From assembly GCA_905339215.1 (NCBI GenBank), contig CAJPFN010000021.1, positions 1 to 64,000 of the forward strand: a stretch of DNA of 64,000 nt, given 5' to 3'. The translations under genes were made by a program, and so were the position numbers. The notes under the pieces were generated by a model. That model searched no databases. It had not been told where the DNA came from and worked only from the letters and a program-made list of their open reading frames with translations. Position 1 is the stretch's first letter, and the number at the start of each line of letters is the position of its first letter. The stretch comes from Rhizobiaceae bacterium (GTDB taxonomy: Bacteria; Pseudomonadota; Alphaproteobacteria; Rhizobiales; Rhizobiaceae). Shown here piece after piece: positions 26,115-34,414 of the stretch.

Positions 26115-26846
26115 ATGGCCGACACGCCGGCGTCCGAGCCGAAGTACCGCTCGCTCGATCCGGCGCTGATCATCGCCACCGGCGAGCGGCTGGAGCAGCG
26201 GATCGCCGACCGGTTCCCCGATTCCGGCCTGCGCCGCGTGGCCGCCGAACTCGTCCTGCTGTCGCGCGACCTGGCCGATGCCGCCAAGGCGCTGGAGGCA
26301 CCGATCTGGTGGGTGCGCGCGGTCGTCGCCGCCGCCTTCGTGGCGGGCGCCGCGATCTTCCTGTTCGTCGGCACGGTGCTGCCGCTGGACCGGTTGGGAA
26401 ACGAGGGCGGCGTGGCGGAATCGGTCCAGGGGATCGAGGCGTCGCTGAACACGATCCTGCTCGCGGGCCTCGGCTTCCTCGCCCTGATCCGCGCCGAGGA
26501 GCGGATCAAGCGCAAGAGGGTTTTCACGCAGCTGCACGTGCTGCGTACGCTGATCCATGTCGTCGACATGCACCAGCTGACCAAGGATCCGGCGGCGCTC
26601 TCCGACACGTTCCGCCCGACGGCCAACTCGCCGGCGCGCATCACCGACCCCGCCGATCTGGCGCGCTATCTAGACTACTGCTCGGAGATGCTGTCGATCT
26701 CGGGCAAGCTCGCCGCTCTCTTCGCCCAGTCGGTCAACGACGAGGTGGTGATCGAGGCGGTCAACGACATCGAGGAGCTCGGCTCCAACCTGTCGCGCAA
26801 GATCTGGCAGAAGATCACCATGATCGAAGGCCGCGGCCGGAGCTGA
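26115..26846 (+). CDS. Conserved hypothetical membrane protein
   Basis: A 243-residue protein I cannot assign to a named family. It has a polar N-terminal helix region (about 1-70), two hydrophobic segments at about 77-97 (VRAVVAAAFVAGAAIFLFVGT) and 113-128 (LNTILLAGLGFLALIR), then a basic EERIKRKRVF and a long, probably helical cytoplasmic C-terminus (LHVLRTLIHVVDMHQL, IEELGSNLSRKIWQKI). The gap to the upstream DUF805 gene is 3 bp, so it is likely co-transcribed and may act with the tandem pair. Nothing indicates an enzyme. Confidence 0.8.
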   Translation: MADTPASEPKYRSLDPALIIATGERLEQRIADRFPDSGLRRVAAELVLLSRDLADAAKALEAPIWWVRAVVAAAFVAGAAIFLFVGTVLPLDRLGNEGGVAESVQGIEASLNTILLAGLGFLALIRAEERIKRKRVFTQLHVLRTLIHVVDMHQLTKDPAALSDTFRPTANSPARITDPADLARYLDYCSEMLSISGKLAALFAQSVNDEVVIEAVNDIEELGSNLSRKIWQKITMIEGRGRS

Positions 26847-26878
26847 GGCGGGGCGGCGGCGCGCCTACCGCGGAGCTG

Positions 26879-27023
26879 CTGATCTCCCCCCTCGTGGGGG
26901 AGATGGCCGGTAGACCAGAGGGGGCAACGTGGAGCGCCGTTCTTGACGACCGGAGATGCCGGCGGGACAGCGCCCCCCCTCTATCGGCTTCGCCGACATC
27001 TCCCCCACGAGGGGGGAGATCAG
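26879..27023. repeat. 145-bp palindromic repeat element with 27-bp perfect inverted ends
   Basis: The left arm at 26879-26905 and right arm at 26997-27023 are exact reverse complements over 27 bp. Each arm is itself nearly self-complementary around CTCGTGG (ATCTCCCCC...GGGGGAGAT), so each can form its own hairpin. The interior holds a small TCGGCTTCGCCGA hairpin next to the right arm. No coding sequence lies inside. This layout matches rhizobial intergenic palindromic elements (RIME/REP-like), and the CTCCCCC-CTCGTGGGGGAG motif recurs in Mesorhizobium-type genomes to my knowledge. It directly follows the membrane-protein operon and may end or stabilise its transcript. Confidence 0.75.
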
Positions 27024-27257
27024 CCGCCGCGCACTTCCCCACCGTCCCGGCATGGAACCTAGGGTCGCGCTCGCTTCGCGTCGCTTGTCCGTAGACGACG
27101 AAGCGGAAGGGCGTGTGGGGATAAAATCCGCCGGAAACGGTCGCGCTCAACCAAATTCCCCCGCAGAATCAATCGCCGAACGTTTTTCGCCGCGCCATTT
27201 TACCCCCCTCCCCAAAAGCCCGCCGTAGAATCCCAGCGGCCAAAGGAGGGCCCGTTG

Positions 27258-27761
27258 ATGGAAGGCGCTTTGCAGGACAGGGGGACATTCCGGGGCATCG
27301 CTCGGACGCTTGTCGCCCTGGCGCTCCTCGCCGAACGCGCCGCCGGCCGTTCCTTCCCCGTCCGCTTCCTCGTGCTCGCCATCCTTTACCGCGCCGAGGC
27401 GATCGCGCGCACCTTCGTCGCCCGTTCGATGGCGACGCTGATCGCCGGGGCGCTCGAGTCCGGCTGCCCCCACCCGAACGTTCCCTTCCCCGACCTCGCC
27501 TGCCTCGTCGAACCGGCCGGCCTGCACTACGGCGCCGCCGATGCCGTGTTCCTGGCGCTGCGCCTGCGCATTCTCGCCGCGGTTCTCGGCATGTTTTCCG
27601 ACGCGGACGACATCGGCGACAACGGTCCCGCCGTCTTCTCCGACGGCTGTTTCACCGGCTGGCCCGCCGCCCCGGCACCCCGCCCCGACGCCACGCCGCT
27701 TCTACCGCTGCTCCTCGTCGTCCGCCTTCCCGCCGCGCGCCGCCGGTTCCGGCCGCCCTGA
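27258..27761 (+). CDS. Hypothetical protein, rhizobial type
   Basis: A 167-residue protein. The N-terminal part GIARTLVALALLAERAAGRSFPVRFLVLAILYRAEAIARTFV is amphipathic-to-hydrophobic and Ala/Arg-rich. A middle section has a few cysteines, with the pattern CPHPNVPFPDLAC, and the C-terminus is Pro/Arg-rich. AGGAGG lies 8 bp before ATG 27258, a strong ribosome-binding site and the main evidence that it is real. I do not recognise a domain. Coding potential of the last 40 residues is less convincing. It sits isolated between two repeat-bearing regions. Confidence 0.55.
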   Translation: MEGALQDRGTFRGIARTLVALALLAERAAGRSFPVRFLVLAILYRAEAIARTFVARSMATLIAGALESGCPHPNVPFPDLACLVEPAGLHYGAADAVFLALRLRILAAVLGMFSDADDIGDNGPAVFSDGCFTGWPAAPAPRPDATPLLPLLLVVRLPAARRRFRPP

Positions 27762-27861
27762 CGCCCCGCCGCAGGCAAGAAAGACCTCGAATCTCCGAAT
27801 CCGCCATGCCCTCCCGGGCACGAGCCTGCTTGTCGGCGAAGATGGGCGCCGCCGCCCACGG

Positions 27862-27906
27862 CCCTCATCCTGAAGTGCGAGCGAAGCGGGCCTCGAAGGA
27901 CGAGGG
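27862..27906. repeat. Short dispersed palindromic repeat
   Basis: CCCTCATCCT and AGGACGAGGG flank a GTGCGAGCGAAGCGGGCCTCGA core, pairing with one mismatch. This CCTCATCCTGA-GTGCGAGCGAAGCG...CTCGAAGGACGAGG unit is, from my knowledge, a frequent intergenic repeat in Hyphomicrobiales genomes. It lies between a hypothetical gene and the structured RNA candidate and has no ORF. Confidence 0.6.
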
Positions 27907-27936
27907 CGGGCGCCGCGGGCGCGCCGGGATGCTCGA

Positions 27937-28103
27937 TTCTGGGGAGAGGTGGCGATCCAGGCAGACCGGTGGAGAGGTTGATCCCGGGAACCTACAAAGT
28001 AGGTGGGCGCCATATGAAAGGACCCACGGGCCCAATCAGGGACAGCTCCCTTCGAGATCAATAAGGCCCCGGGGAAATGTTACTCCTGCCGAGAAGCCCA
28101 GAA
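27937..28103 (+). ncRNA. Candidate structured RNA, class not assigned
   Basis: About 167 nt of non-coding sequence with nested pairing. The closing stem TTCTGGG (27937-27943) pairs with CCCAGAA (28097-28103). Inside it, GGCAG (27960-27964) pairs with CTGCC (28086-28090), and TTGATC (27978-27983) pairs with GATCAA (28056-28061). The central part holds three small hairpins: CCTAC-AAA-GTAGG (27991-28003), TGGG/CCCA (28004-28007 with 28023-28026) and AGGGA-CAGC-TCCCT (28038-28051). Length and closed-stem architecture are reminiscent of 6S RNA, but I cannot assign it, and there is no clear promoter or U-run. Strand is set by G-U-free reading in this direction and is uncertain. Confidence 0.5.
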
Positions 28104-28265
28104 CGCCGGAAACGAATATAGGCCAGCGGCGCGGTTTCCGCCAGTTGCCGAGGTCGCGCAAATCGATTCCGCGGACGGACGCCCGCGGCCGCGTGCGGCG
28201 GACGGTTTCCTTCGCCGGCGACATGCAATAGGGTCCGCGCGACGAAACCCGGCAGGATTTATCGC
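28104..28265. other. Intergenic leader before the moxR-like gene
   Basis: Between the structured RNA candidate and the MoxR start there is one further inverted repeat, CGGAAAC (28107-28113) with GTTTCCG (28134-28140), separated by 20 bp and not followed by a T-run. No small ORF with a ribosome-binding site was found. The remainder holds no other feature I can support. Confidence 0.35.
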
Positions 28266-29108
<843 letters not shown>

Positions 29109-29128
29109 GGGATCCTTCCGGCCGGATA

Positions 29129-30247
29129 TCAGCGCGCCAGGATCACGCGCATCAGGTCGGCGCGCGGGTTGTCAAAGGCGAGTTCGCCGCGGCCGAGCAT
29201 GTAGTTCACATGCGCGTGCACTTCCGAGAAGGCGAAGGAGAGCTGGTGCGGGTCGAGCGGCCGGTGGAAGATCACCGGCACCAGTTCGGCGACCGATTTC
29301 GGCCCCTCCGCGCAGGCTGCCGCGATCATCCGGCATCGGCTTTCGTGATGCTCGGCCAACTCCGCGCAACGCCTGTGCAGGCCGTAGAACGGCAGCTGAT
29401 GGCCCGGCAGGACCAGCGCGTCGGCGGGAATGCGCGCGGCGACGGCGCGCAGCGAACGCAGGTAGAGCCCGAGCGGATCGCCATCCGGCTCGACCGCCCA
29501 GACGCTGACGTTGGGTGTGATCTTCGCCAATACCTGGTCGGCGGCGAGAAAGACGTTCTCGTCGGGCAGGTAGAGCATCACCTGCTCCGGCGCATGGCCG
29601 TCGCCGGTCAGCACCTCGAAGCGGCGCCCGCCGATCATGAGTTCGTCGCCGGCGACGAGGCGGCGGAAGGTCGGCGGCAGCTGCGTGACCATCAGGAGGT
29701 AGCCGTGGCCGTGGGTGCTGACGGTATCGGCCGTGTTTCCGTCCATGCCGTGGCGCAGGTAGAAGTCGCGGTAGTGCTGGGCTTCCATCGCGCCGGGGCT
29801 GAGCGAGATGTTGAGACAGCCGAGGTAGCTTGTCTGGCTGGTCAGGAGCGGCATCGAGAAGCGCTCGCACAGCCAGCCGGCGAGGCCGATGTGGTCGGGG
29901 TGGAAATGGGTGACGATCAGCCGCGTCAGCCGCCGTCCGGCAAGCGGCCCGGAGACGAGCGCCTCCCACACCTGACGCGTCGGCGTGTTGGCGATGCCGG
30001 TGTCGAGCACCGCCCAGCCGTCGCCGTCCTCGATCAGGTAGATGTTGACGTGGTTGAGCCGGAAGGGAAGCGGGATGCGCGTCCACAGGATCCCCGGAGC
30101 GACCTCGCGCAGTTCACCCGTCGGCGGCGCTTCGGCGAAGGGAAACGTCAGTTCTTCGGCCGCATCCCGGCCAAGGCCCGAAGTCGTCAGCAATGCGGCC
30201 GGTCTCCCCTGTCGCCGAACGTCGGCGCTTTGATGAGTGCCATTCAC
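29129..30247 (-). CDS. MBL-fold metallo-hydrolase with C-terminal helical domain
   Basis: A 372-residue metallo-beta-lactamase-fold hydrolase. The metal motif is VTHFHPDHIGLAGW (HxHxDH), with further ligands in GDGHAPEQ (His) and AADQVL (Asp) and LPGHQLP (His). Residues about 270-372 form a helical LACTB2-like C-terminal domain. The substrate may be a thioester, lactone or nucleic acid; not decidable here. The start codon is a GTG at 30247 and is uncertain, since no ATG lies before the conserved region. The gene interrupts the MoxR/VWA pair on the opposite strand. Confidence 0.88.
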   Translation of the reverse strand: MNGTHQSADVRRQGRPAALLTTSGLGRDAAEELTFPFAEAPPTGELREVAPGILWTRIPLPFRLNHVNIYLIEDGDGWAVLDTGIANTPTRQVWEALVSGPLAGRRLTRLIVTHFHPDHIGLAGWLCERFSMPLLTSQTSYLGCLNISLSPGAMEAQHYRDFYLRHGMDGNTADTVSTHGHGYLLMVTQLPPTFRRLVAGDELMIGGRRFEVLTGDGHAPEQVMLYLPDENVFLAADQVLAKITPNVSVWAVEPDGDPLGLYLRSLRAVAARIPADALVLPGHQLPFYGLHRRCAELAEHHESRCRMIAAACAEGPKSVAELVPVIFHRPLDPHQLSFAFSEVHAHVNYMLGRGELAFDNPRADLMRVILAR

Positions 30248-30462
30248 CGAGTAGCGGCGGCGCCGCGTCGTGGCAAGCGCAAACGGGGCTTGCCGGCCGG
30301 CCGCGCCTGGGGTTCGACGACGTCGGCAAGCCTCGCATCGCCCTGGCCCGACGGTTCGGGCCGGCTGGCGCAGTCCTACGGGCCTTGACGATGTGCTGCG
30401 GCCATGAAGTGATCGCCGGACGAAGAGGGCTCGCGGCGCGCGGACCCGTTGAGGAGAGCATC

Positions 30463-30909
30463 ATGTCCGAACTCGTCGTCCGCCCCCTCGAACAGTCCGA
30501 CCATGACGCCTGGCGGCGGCTCTGGACCGACTACCTCATTTTCTACAAGGCGAGCGTGCCGGAAACCGTCTACGCGCTGACCTGGAAGCGGCTGTTCACC
30601 GAGGGCGAGTTCGAGCCGCGCGGCTTCATCGCGCTGCTGGACGGCAAGCCGGTCGGCCTCGTCCACTACCTTTACCACCGCACCTGCTGGTCGGAATTCG
30701 ACAACTGCTACCTCCAGGACCTGTTCTCCGACCCTGAAGCCCGCGGCAAGGGCGTCGGCACCGCCCTCATCGACGCGGTGCGCAAGACCGCGGCGACGAA
30801 GGGCGTCACCAATGTCTACTGGATGACGCATGAGACCAACGACACCGCGCGCAGCCTCTACGACAAGGTGGCGCGGCGGACGGGGTTCATTGAGTACGAT
30901 CTGTTGTAG
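30463..30909 (+). CDS. GNAT-family N-acetyltransferase
   Basis: A 148-residue acetyltransferase. The acetyl-CoA motif A is LQDLFSDPEARGKGVGTALIDAVRK, with R/QxxGxG/A seen as ARGKGVG, and motif B is VYWMTHETNDTARSLYDKVARRTGFIEYDL. A GAGGAGAGC site lies 8 bp before ATG 30463. The acceptor is unknown. It reads toward the VWA gene, with a 117-bp nested palindrome in the gap, so read-through transcription is possible. Confidence 0.92.
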   Translation: MSELVVRPLEQSDHDAWRRLWTDYLIFYKASVPETVYALTWKRLFTEGEFEPRGFIALLDGKPVGLVHYLYHRTCWSEFDNCYLQDLFSDPEARGKGVGTALIDAVRKTAATKGVTNVYWMTHETNDTARSLYDKVARRTGFIEYDLL

Positions 30910-30915
30910 GGGAGT

Positions 30916-31032
30916 GTCTACTTCTCGATCACTCCCGAAATTGCGAAGACCGAGCCGCGCCTCCGGTGAAGTTCGGTCGGCCGGATGTTCCGGAGAAACC
31001 GGCCCGCTCCGCTCTGCGGCTCGGAAGTAGAC
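30916..31032. repeat. Nested palindromic element between GNAT and VWA genes
   Basis: Three concentric inverted repeats: GTCTACTTC (30916-30924) with GAAGTAGAC (31024-31032); CCGAGCCGC (30950-30958) with GCGGCTCGG (31016-31024); and CTCCGG (30961-30966) with CCGGAG (30990-30995). The arms are exact. The element fills nearly all of the 159-bp gap, starting 7 bp after the GNAT stop and ending 36 bp before the VWA start. It is either a rhizobial RIME-type repeat or an RNA structure in the VWA leader. Confidence 0.7.
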
Positions 31033-31068
31033 CCTTGTGCGGCCCTCGAATACTCGGCAGAAAGGGCC

Positions 31069-32259
31069 ATGTTCATTCCCTTCTTCCTCGAGCTGAAAGC
31101 AGCGCGCGTCCCGGTGTCGCTGCGCGAGTACCTGACCCTGCTGGAAGGCATGGAGGCCGGGCTCGCCACCTATGACGTGGAGGCCTTCTACTACCTAGCG
31201 CGGTCGACGCTGGTGAAGGACGAGCGGCACATCGACCGCTTCGACCAGGTTTTTTCCCATGTCTTCAAGGGCGTCGAGGCGCTGTCCGGCGAGGGCGGCA
31301 TCGACCCGACGAACCTGCCCGAGGAGTGGCTGCGGCGGCTGGCCGAGAAGCACCTGACCGAGGAGGAGAAGAAGCTGGTCGAGGCGCTCGGCGGCTTCGA
31401 GAAACTGATGGAGACGCTGAAGAAGCGGCTCGAGGAGCAGAAGGGCCACCACCAGGGCGGCTCGAAATGGATCGGCACGGCCGGCACGTCGCCCTTCGGC
31501 GCCTACGGCCACAATCCCGAGGGCGTGCGCATCGGCCAGCACGAGAGCCGCAACCGGCGCGCAGTGAAGGTCTGGGACAAGCGCGAGTTCAGAAACTTCG
31601 ACGACAGCGTCGAGCTCGGCACGCGCAACATCAAGGTGGCGCTGAAGCGGCTGCGCCGCTGGGTGCGCGAAGGCGCCGACGAGGAGCTGGACCTGCCGGG
31701 TACCATCCACGCCACTGCCGAGCACGGCTATCTCGACGTGCAGACGCGGCCCGAGCGGCGCAACGCCGTCAAACTCCTGATGTTCTTCGACGTCGGCGGC
31801 TCGATGGACGACCATATCCGCGTCGTCGAGGAACTGTTCTCAGCCGTGCGCACCGAATTCCGCCACATGGAGTATTTCTACTTCCACAACTGCCTCTACG
31901 AGCGGGTGTGGAAGGACAACCGCCGCCGGCATGCGGAAACGATCCCGACCTGGGACGTGCTGCACAAGTACGGCCACGACTACAAGGTGATCTTCGTCGG
32001 CGACGCCTCGATGAGCCCCTACGAGGTCGCCCAGCCGGGCGGCTCGGTCGAGCACTGGAATCCGGAGGCCGGCGCTCTGTGGTTGAACCGCGTGCGCGCG
32101 CAGTGGCCGAACAGCGCCTGGCTGAATCCTATCCAGCAGAAGCACTGGGGCTATACGCACTCCATCCAGATGATCCGCGACCTGTTCGGCGAGCGCATGT
32201 ATCCGCTCACTCTTGCCGGGCTGGAGACGATGACGCGCGAACTGTCGCGCAAGCACTGA
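31069..32259 (+). CDS. CoxE-like VWA-domain protein, partner of MoxR
   Basis: A 396-residue protein. The N-terminal part (FIPFFLELKAARVPVSLREYLTLLEGME; EAFYYLARSTLVKDERHIDRFDQVF) is the conserved CoxE-like region, and the C-terminal half carries a VWA-like domain with LMFFDVGGSMDDHI, VIFVGDASMSPYE and a final LAGLETMTRELSRKH. The metal-site motif is D-x-G-G-S rather than D-x-S-x-S. Such proteins act with MoxR ATPases. ATG 31069 with AAAGGG upstream is chosen; the frame is open earlier only through the palindromic element. Its likely partner is the ATPase at 28266. Confidence 0.9.
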   Translation: MFIPFFLELKAARVPVSLREYLTLLEGMEAGLATYDVEAFYYLARSTLVKDERHIDRFDQVFSHVFKGVEALSGEGGIDPTNLPEEWLRRLAEKHLTEEEKKLVEALGGFEKLMETLKKRLEEQKGHHQGGSKWIGTAGTSPFGAYGHNPEGVRIGQHESRNRRAVKVWDKREFRNFDDSVELGTRNIKVALKRLRRWVREGADEELDLPGTIHATAEHGYLDVQTRPERRNAVKLLMFFDVGGSMDDHIRVVEELFSAVRTEFRHMEYFYFHNCLYERVWKDNRRRHAETIPTWDVLHKYGHDYKVIFVGDASMSPYEVAQPGGSVEHWNPEAGALWLNRVRAQWPNSAWLNPIQQKHWGYTHSIQMIRDLFGERMYPLTLAGLETMTRELSRKH

Positions 32260-32279
32260 GGCCGGGGCGGCCCGCGGCG

Positions 32280-32594
32280 TTATCCGCCGCTGATCGCGGT
32301 CAGCACGAACACCTCCGACCGCGCCGGGATCGGCGTTTCCAGCATGGCGCGCTCGCCGTCGACGAAGACGTTCATGTGCCGGCGGATCGCCGGCCGCGTG
32401 TCGCAGATGCGGTCGCGCATGCCGGGCCACAGCGCGTCGAGCGCGTCGACCATCTCGGCGACCGTCCGTGCGTCCATCTCGACCCTCCGCCGCGCCCCCG
32501 GAAAGAGGTCGACGAGGACGCCGGGCAGGCGCACGACGATCGGATTACCGCGCGTCGCGGCCGGTTCCATCCGCGCTCCCGGATCGTCAGCCAT
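32280..32594 (-). CDS. MoaD/ThiS-family beta-grasp protein
   Basis: A 104-residue ubiquitin-like sulfur-carrier fold protein: IVVRLPGVLVDLFPG strand region, DARTVAEMVDALDALWPGM helix, RRHMNVFVDGERA, and the C-terminal EVFVLTAISGG, ending in the di-glycine needed for adenylation and thiocarboxylate formation. The gene's start overlaps by 8 bp the 3' end of the upstream Asp-box propeller gene. No moaE, thiG or E1-like enzyme is adjacent, so a conventional molybdopterin or thiamine role is not supported; a carrier or conjugation role is possible. Confidence 0.85.
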   Translation of the reverse strand: MADDPGARMEPAATRGNPIVVRLPGVLVDLFPGARRRVEMDARTVAEMVDALDALWPGMRDRICDTRPAIRRHMNVFVDGERAMLETPIPARSEVFVLTAISGG

Positions 32595-33669
32595 CGACGA
32601 CCAGCGTCTCGACCGAGAGGACCGTCGGCAAATGTTCGGCGATGCACGACCAGCTGTCGCCCTCGTCGCTGCTGGCGAAGAGAGCCCCGCTGCTCGTGCC
32701 GAAATAGACGCCGGCAGGGTCCATGCGGTCGGTTGCCATCGCCTGACGCAGCACGCCGAAATAGGCGCCCTCCTGCGGCAGGCCGGCGCGCAGGTCCTGC
32801 CAGGTCCGGCCGCCGTCGCGGGTGCGCCAGACGGCCGCCTTTGCGTCGGGGACGAACCGGCCTTCCGTCGCTCCGTTGAGCGGCAGCAGGTAGAGCGTGT
32901 CCGGATCGCTCGGATGCGCCGCGGCGGGGAAGCCGAAGTCGGACGGCAGGCCGTCCTCGATGCTGCGCCATTCGACGCCGCCGTCGTCGCTCCTGTACAT
33001 GCCGCAATGGTTCTGCTGGTAGAGCCGGTCGGGTATGCCAGCCGCCATGACGACATTGTGCACGCACTGGCCGAACTCGGGATAGTTCTGCCCCTCGGGC
33101 ATGAAGTCGGCGCGCGTGCCGCGGTTGCGCGGCTCCCAGGTCTCGCCGCCATCGGCGGTGTGGAACACGCCGGCCGCCGAGATGCCGATCCAGACCTGGT
33201 CCGGATCCTCCGGATGGAGCACGATCGAATGCAGGATGAGCCCGGCGCCGCCGGGATTCCAGTGTTCGCGCGAAGGGTGCTTCTGCAGCCCGTCGAGGTG
33301 AGTCCAACTGGCGCCGCCATCGTCGCTGCGGAACAGCCCCGCCGGCTGCACGCCGACATAGACTGCGCCGTCGCCGACGGCCACGCTCCAGCCCGACTTG
33401 ACCGGCTCCTCGCCGGCCGCATAGGCGAGGCCTGCGCTCGAATGTGTCCAGGTTTCGCCGAGGTCCGTCGACTTCCAGATCGCCGGGCCAAACCACTCGT
33501 TGCCGCCGGCGCCGTAGATCGCGCCGGTCGCCGGGTCGCCGATGACATGGTTCATCGGCCACATCTCGCAGAACGGACCGCGCAGCGTCCATGTGCGGCG
33601 GCCGTCGCTGCTTTCGGCGATGAATGCGCCCTTCTTGGTGCCGAGCAGAACGAGGACCTTGGCGGCCAT
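32587..33669 (-). CDS. Asp-box beta-propeller protein (sialidase/VPS10-like)
   Basis: A 360-residue protein with seven Asp-box repeats of the S/T-x-D-x-G-x-T-W kind, for example SSDGRRTW, STDLGETW, SDDGGASW, TADGGETW, SDDGGVEW, TRDGGRTW and SSDEGDSW. It begins MAAKVLVLLGTKKGAF and has no signal peptide, so it is probably cytoplasmic. The propeller resembles exo-alpha-sialidase/VPS10 folds but no sialidase catalytic arginines are evident. It is coupled to the MoaD-like gene and diverges from a MarR regulator across 96 bp. The frame is open to 33756, but Met 33669 precedes the conserved start. Confidence 0.85.
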   Translation of the reverse strand: MAAKVLVLLGTKKGAFIAESSDGRRTWTLRGPFCEMWPMNHVIGDPATGAIYGAGGNEWFGPAIWKSTDLGETWTHSSAGLAYAAGEEPVKSGWSVAVGDGAVYVGVQPAGLFRSDDGGASWTHLDGLQKHPSREHWNPGGAGLILHSIVLHPEDPDQVWIGISAAGVFHTADGGETWEPRNRGTRADFMPEGQNYPEFGQCVHNVVMAAGIPDRLYQQNHCGMYRSDDGGVEWRSIEDGLPSDFGFPAAAHPSDPDTLYLLPLNGATEGRFVPDAKAAVWRTRDGGRTWQDLRAGLPQEGAYFGVLRQAMATDRMDPAGVYFGTSSGALFASSDEGDSWSCIAEHLPTVLSVETLVVDG

Positions 33670-33742
33670 CTGCTTCCTCCCTCTTCTGCCGGATCGTAAC
33701 CGGCTTATCACCGCCCGCGACATCTTGGCGCTGGACAATTCC

Positions 33743-33754
33743 GTTGATATCAAC
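33743..33754. promoter_or_regulatory. 12-bp perfect palindrome in the MarR/propeller divergent promoter
   Basis: GTTGATATCAAC lies in the 96-bp gap between the propeller gene (starting 33669, minus strand) and the MarR gene (starting 33766). It stands 11 bp before the MarR start codon. TTGATATCAA-type sites are typical of MarR operators, so it probably mediates autorepression and control of the propeller-MoaD operon. Confidence 0.7.
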
Positions 33755-33765
33755 ACTATCCGACC

Positions 33766-34212
33766 ATGTCAAAAGCCGAGTCGCTCTCCTTTGCCACGAC
33801 GATCGAGGTCCGGGACAGCTGCCTATGCCTCCACGTCCAGCGGGCCGCGCGGGCGCTAGCGCGACGTTTCGACGAGGCCTTCCGCCCCATCGGTATCACC
33901 CACGGGCAGTTTTCGCTGCTGATGTCGCTCAATCGTCCCCAGCCCGCGCGCATGCGTGAGGTGTCCAGCCTGCTGGCGATGGACCGCACCACTCTGACCG
34001 CCAACCTCAAGCCGCTGGAGCGGCGCGGCCTCGTCGCGGTTTCGGCCGATCCCGCGGACAAGCGCGGCAGGCTGCTCGTGCTGACCGATACCGGTCGCGA
34101 CCTGCTTGCCGCGGCGATGCCGCTCTGGCGGCGCACGCAGGAGAGCGCCGGGGCCCTGATCACTCTGGGCGGGCGCGACGTCCTCCTCGCCGACCTCCGA
34201 GCGCTGTCCTAG
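33766..34212 (+). CDS. MarR family transcriptional regulator
   Basis: A 148-residue winged-helix regulator with a helical N-terminus (RAARALARRFDEAF), HTH (MREVSSLLAMDRTTLTANLKPLERRGLV) and wing (DPADKRGRLLVLTDTG). The CLCLHVQRA segment contains two N-terminal cysteines (at about residues 19 and 21), a feature of some redox-sensing MarR/OhrR-type proteins, though redox function is not proven. It is divergent from the propeller-MoaD operon with a perfect palindrome between them. Confidence 0.92.
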   Translation: MSKAESLSFATTIEVRDSCLCLHVQRAARALARRFDEAFRPIGITHGQFSLLMSLNRPQPARMREVSSLLAMDRTTLTANLKPLERRGLVAVSADPADKRGRLLVLTDTGRDLLAAAMPLWRRTQESAGALITLGGRDVLLADLRALS

Positions 34213-34284
34213 AGTATTTCTGGCGAACGTCGAATTGCTCTGCCGTGTAGCCGGCCCGCCTGCCTGCTCTTCCCGGGTATTGCC

Positions 34285-34309
34285 GGAACGATTTCCGGGA
34301 GAGGACGTT
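34285..34309 (+). promoter_or_regulatory. EcfG (general stress sigma) promoter of rpoH2
   Basis: GGAAC at 34285-34289, then exactly 16 bp, then CGTT at 34306-34309. This fits the alphaproteobacterial EcfG/RpoE2 consensus GGAAC-N16/17-CGTT. It lies about 105 bp before the rpoH2 start codon. In Sinorhizobium, RpoE2 is known to activate rpoH2, so the general stress response probably feeds into this second heat-shock sigma. Confidence 0.8.
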
Positions 34310-34414
34310 CTTTCGTCTGCGGATACTATGGGCGGATGCAACTCCTTCACTGCGCCGTTCGTATCTCGTGACATCGATCACGAGCGGAGCCGGAGGCCGA
34401 GGGTGGGTAGGGTC

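Noticed and set aside
27937-28103. Firm assignment of the structured RNA as 6S RNA (ssrS)
   Set aside because: The multi-branched interior and lack of the usual neighbouring genes do not let me distinguish 6S from other RNAs without a covariance-model search.
27806-28231. 141-residue plus-strand open frame covering the repeat and structured RNA
   Set aside because: It translates the dispersed repeat (HPEVRAKRASKDEG type) and shows no ribosome-binding site or family, so it is treated as non-coding.
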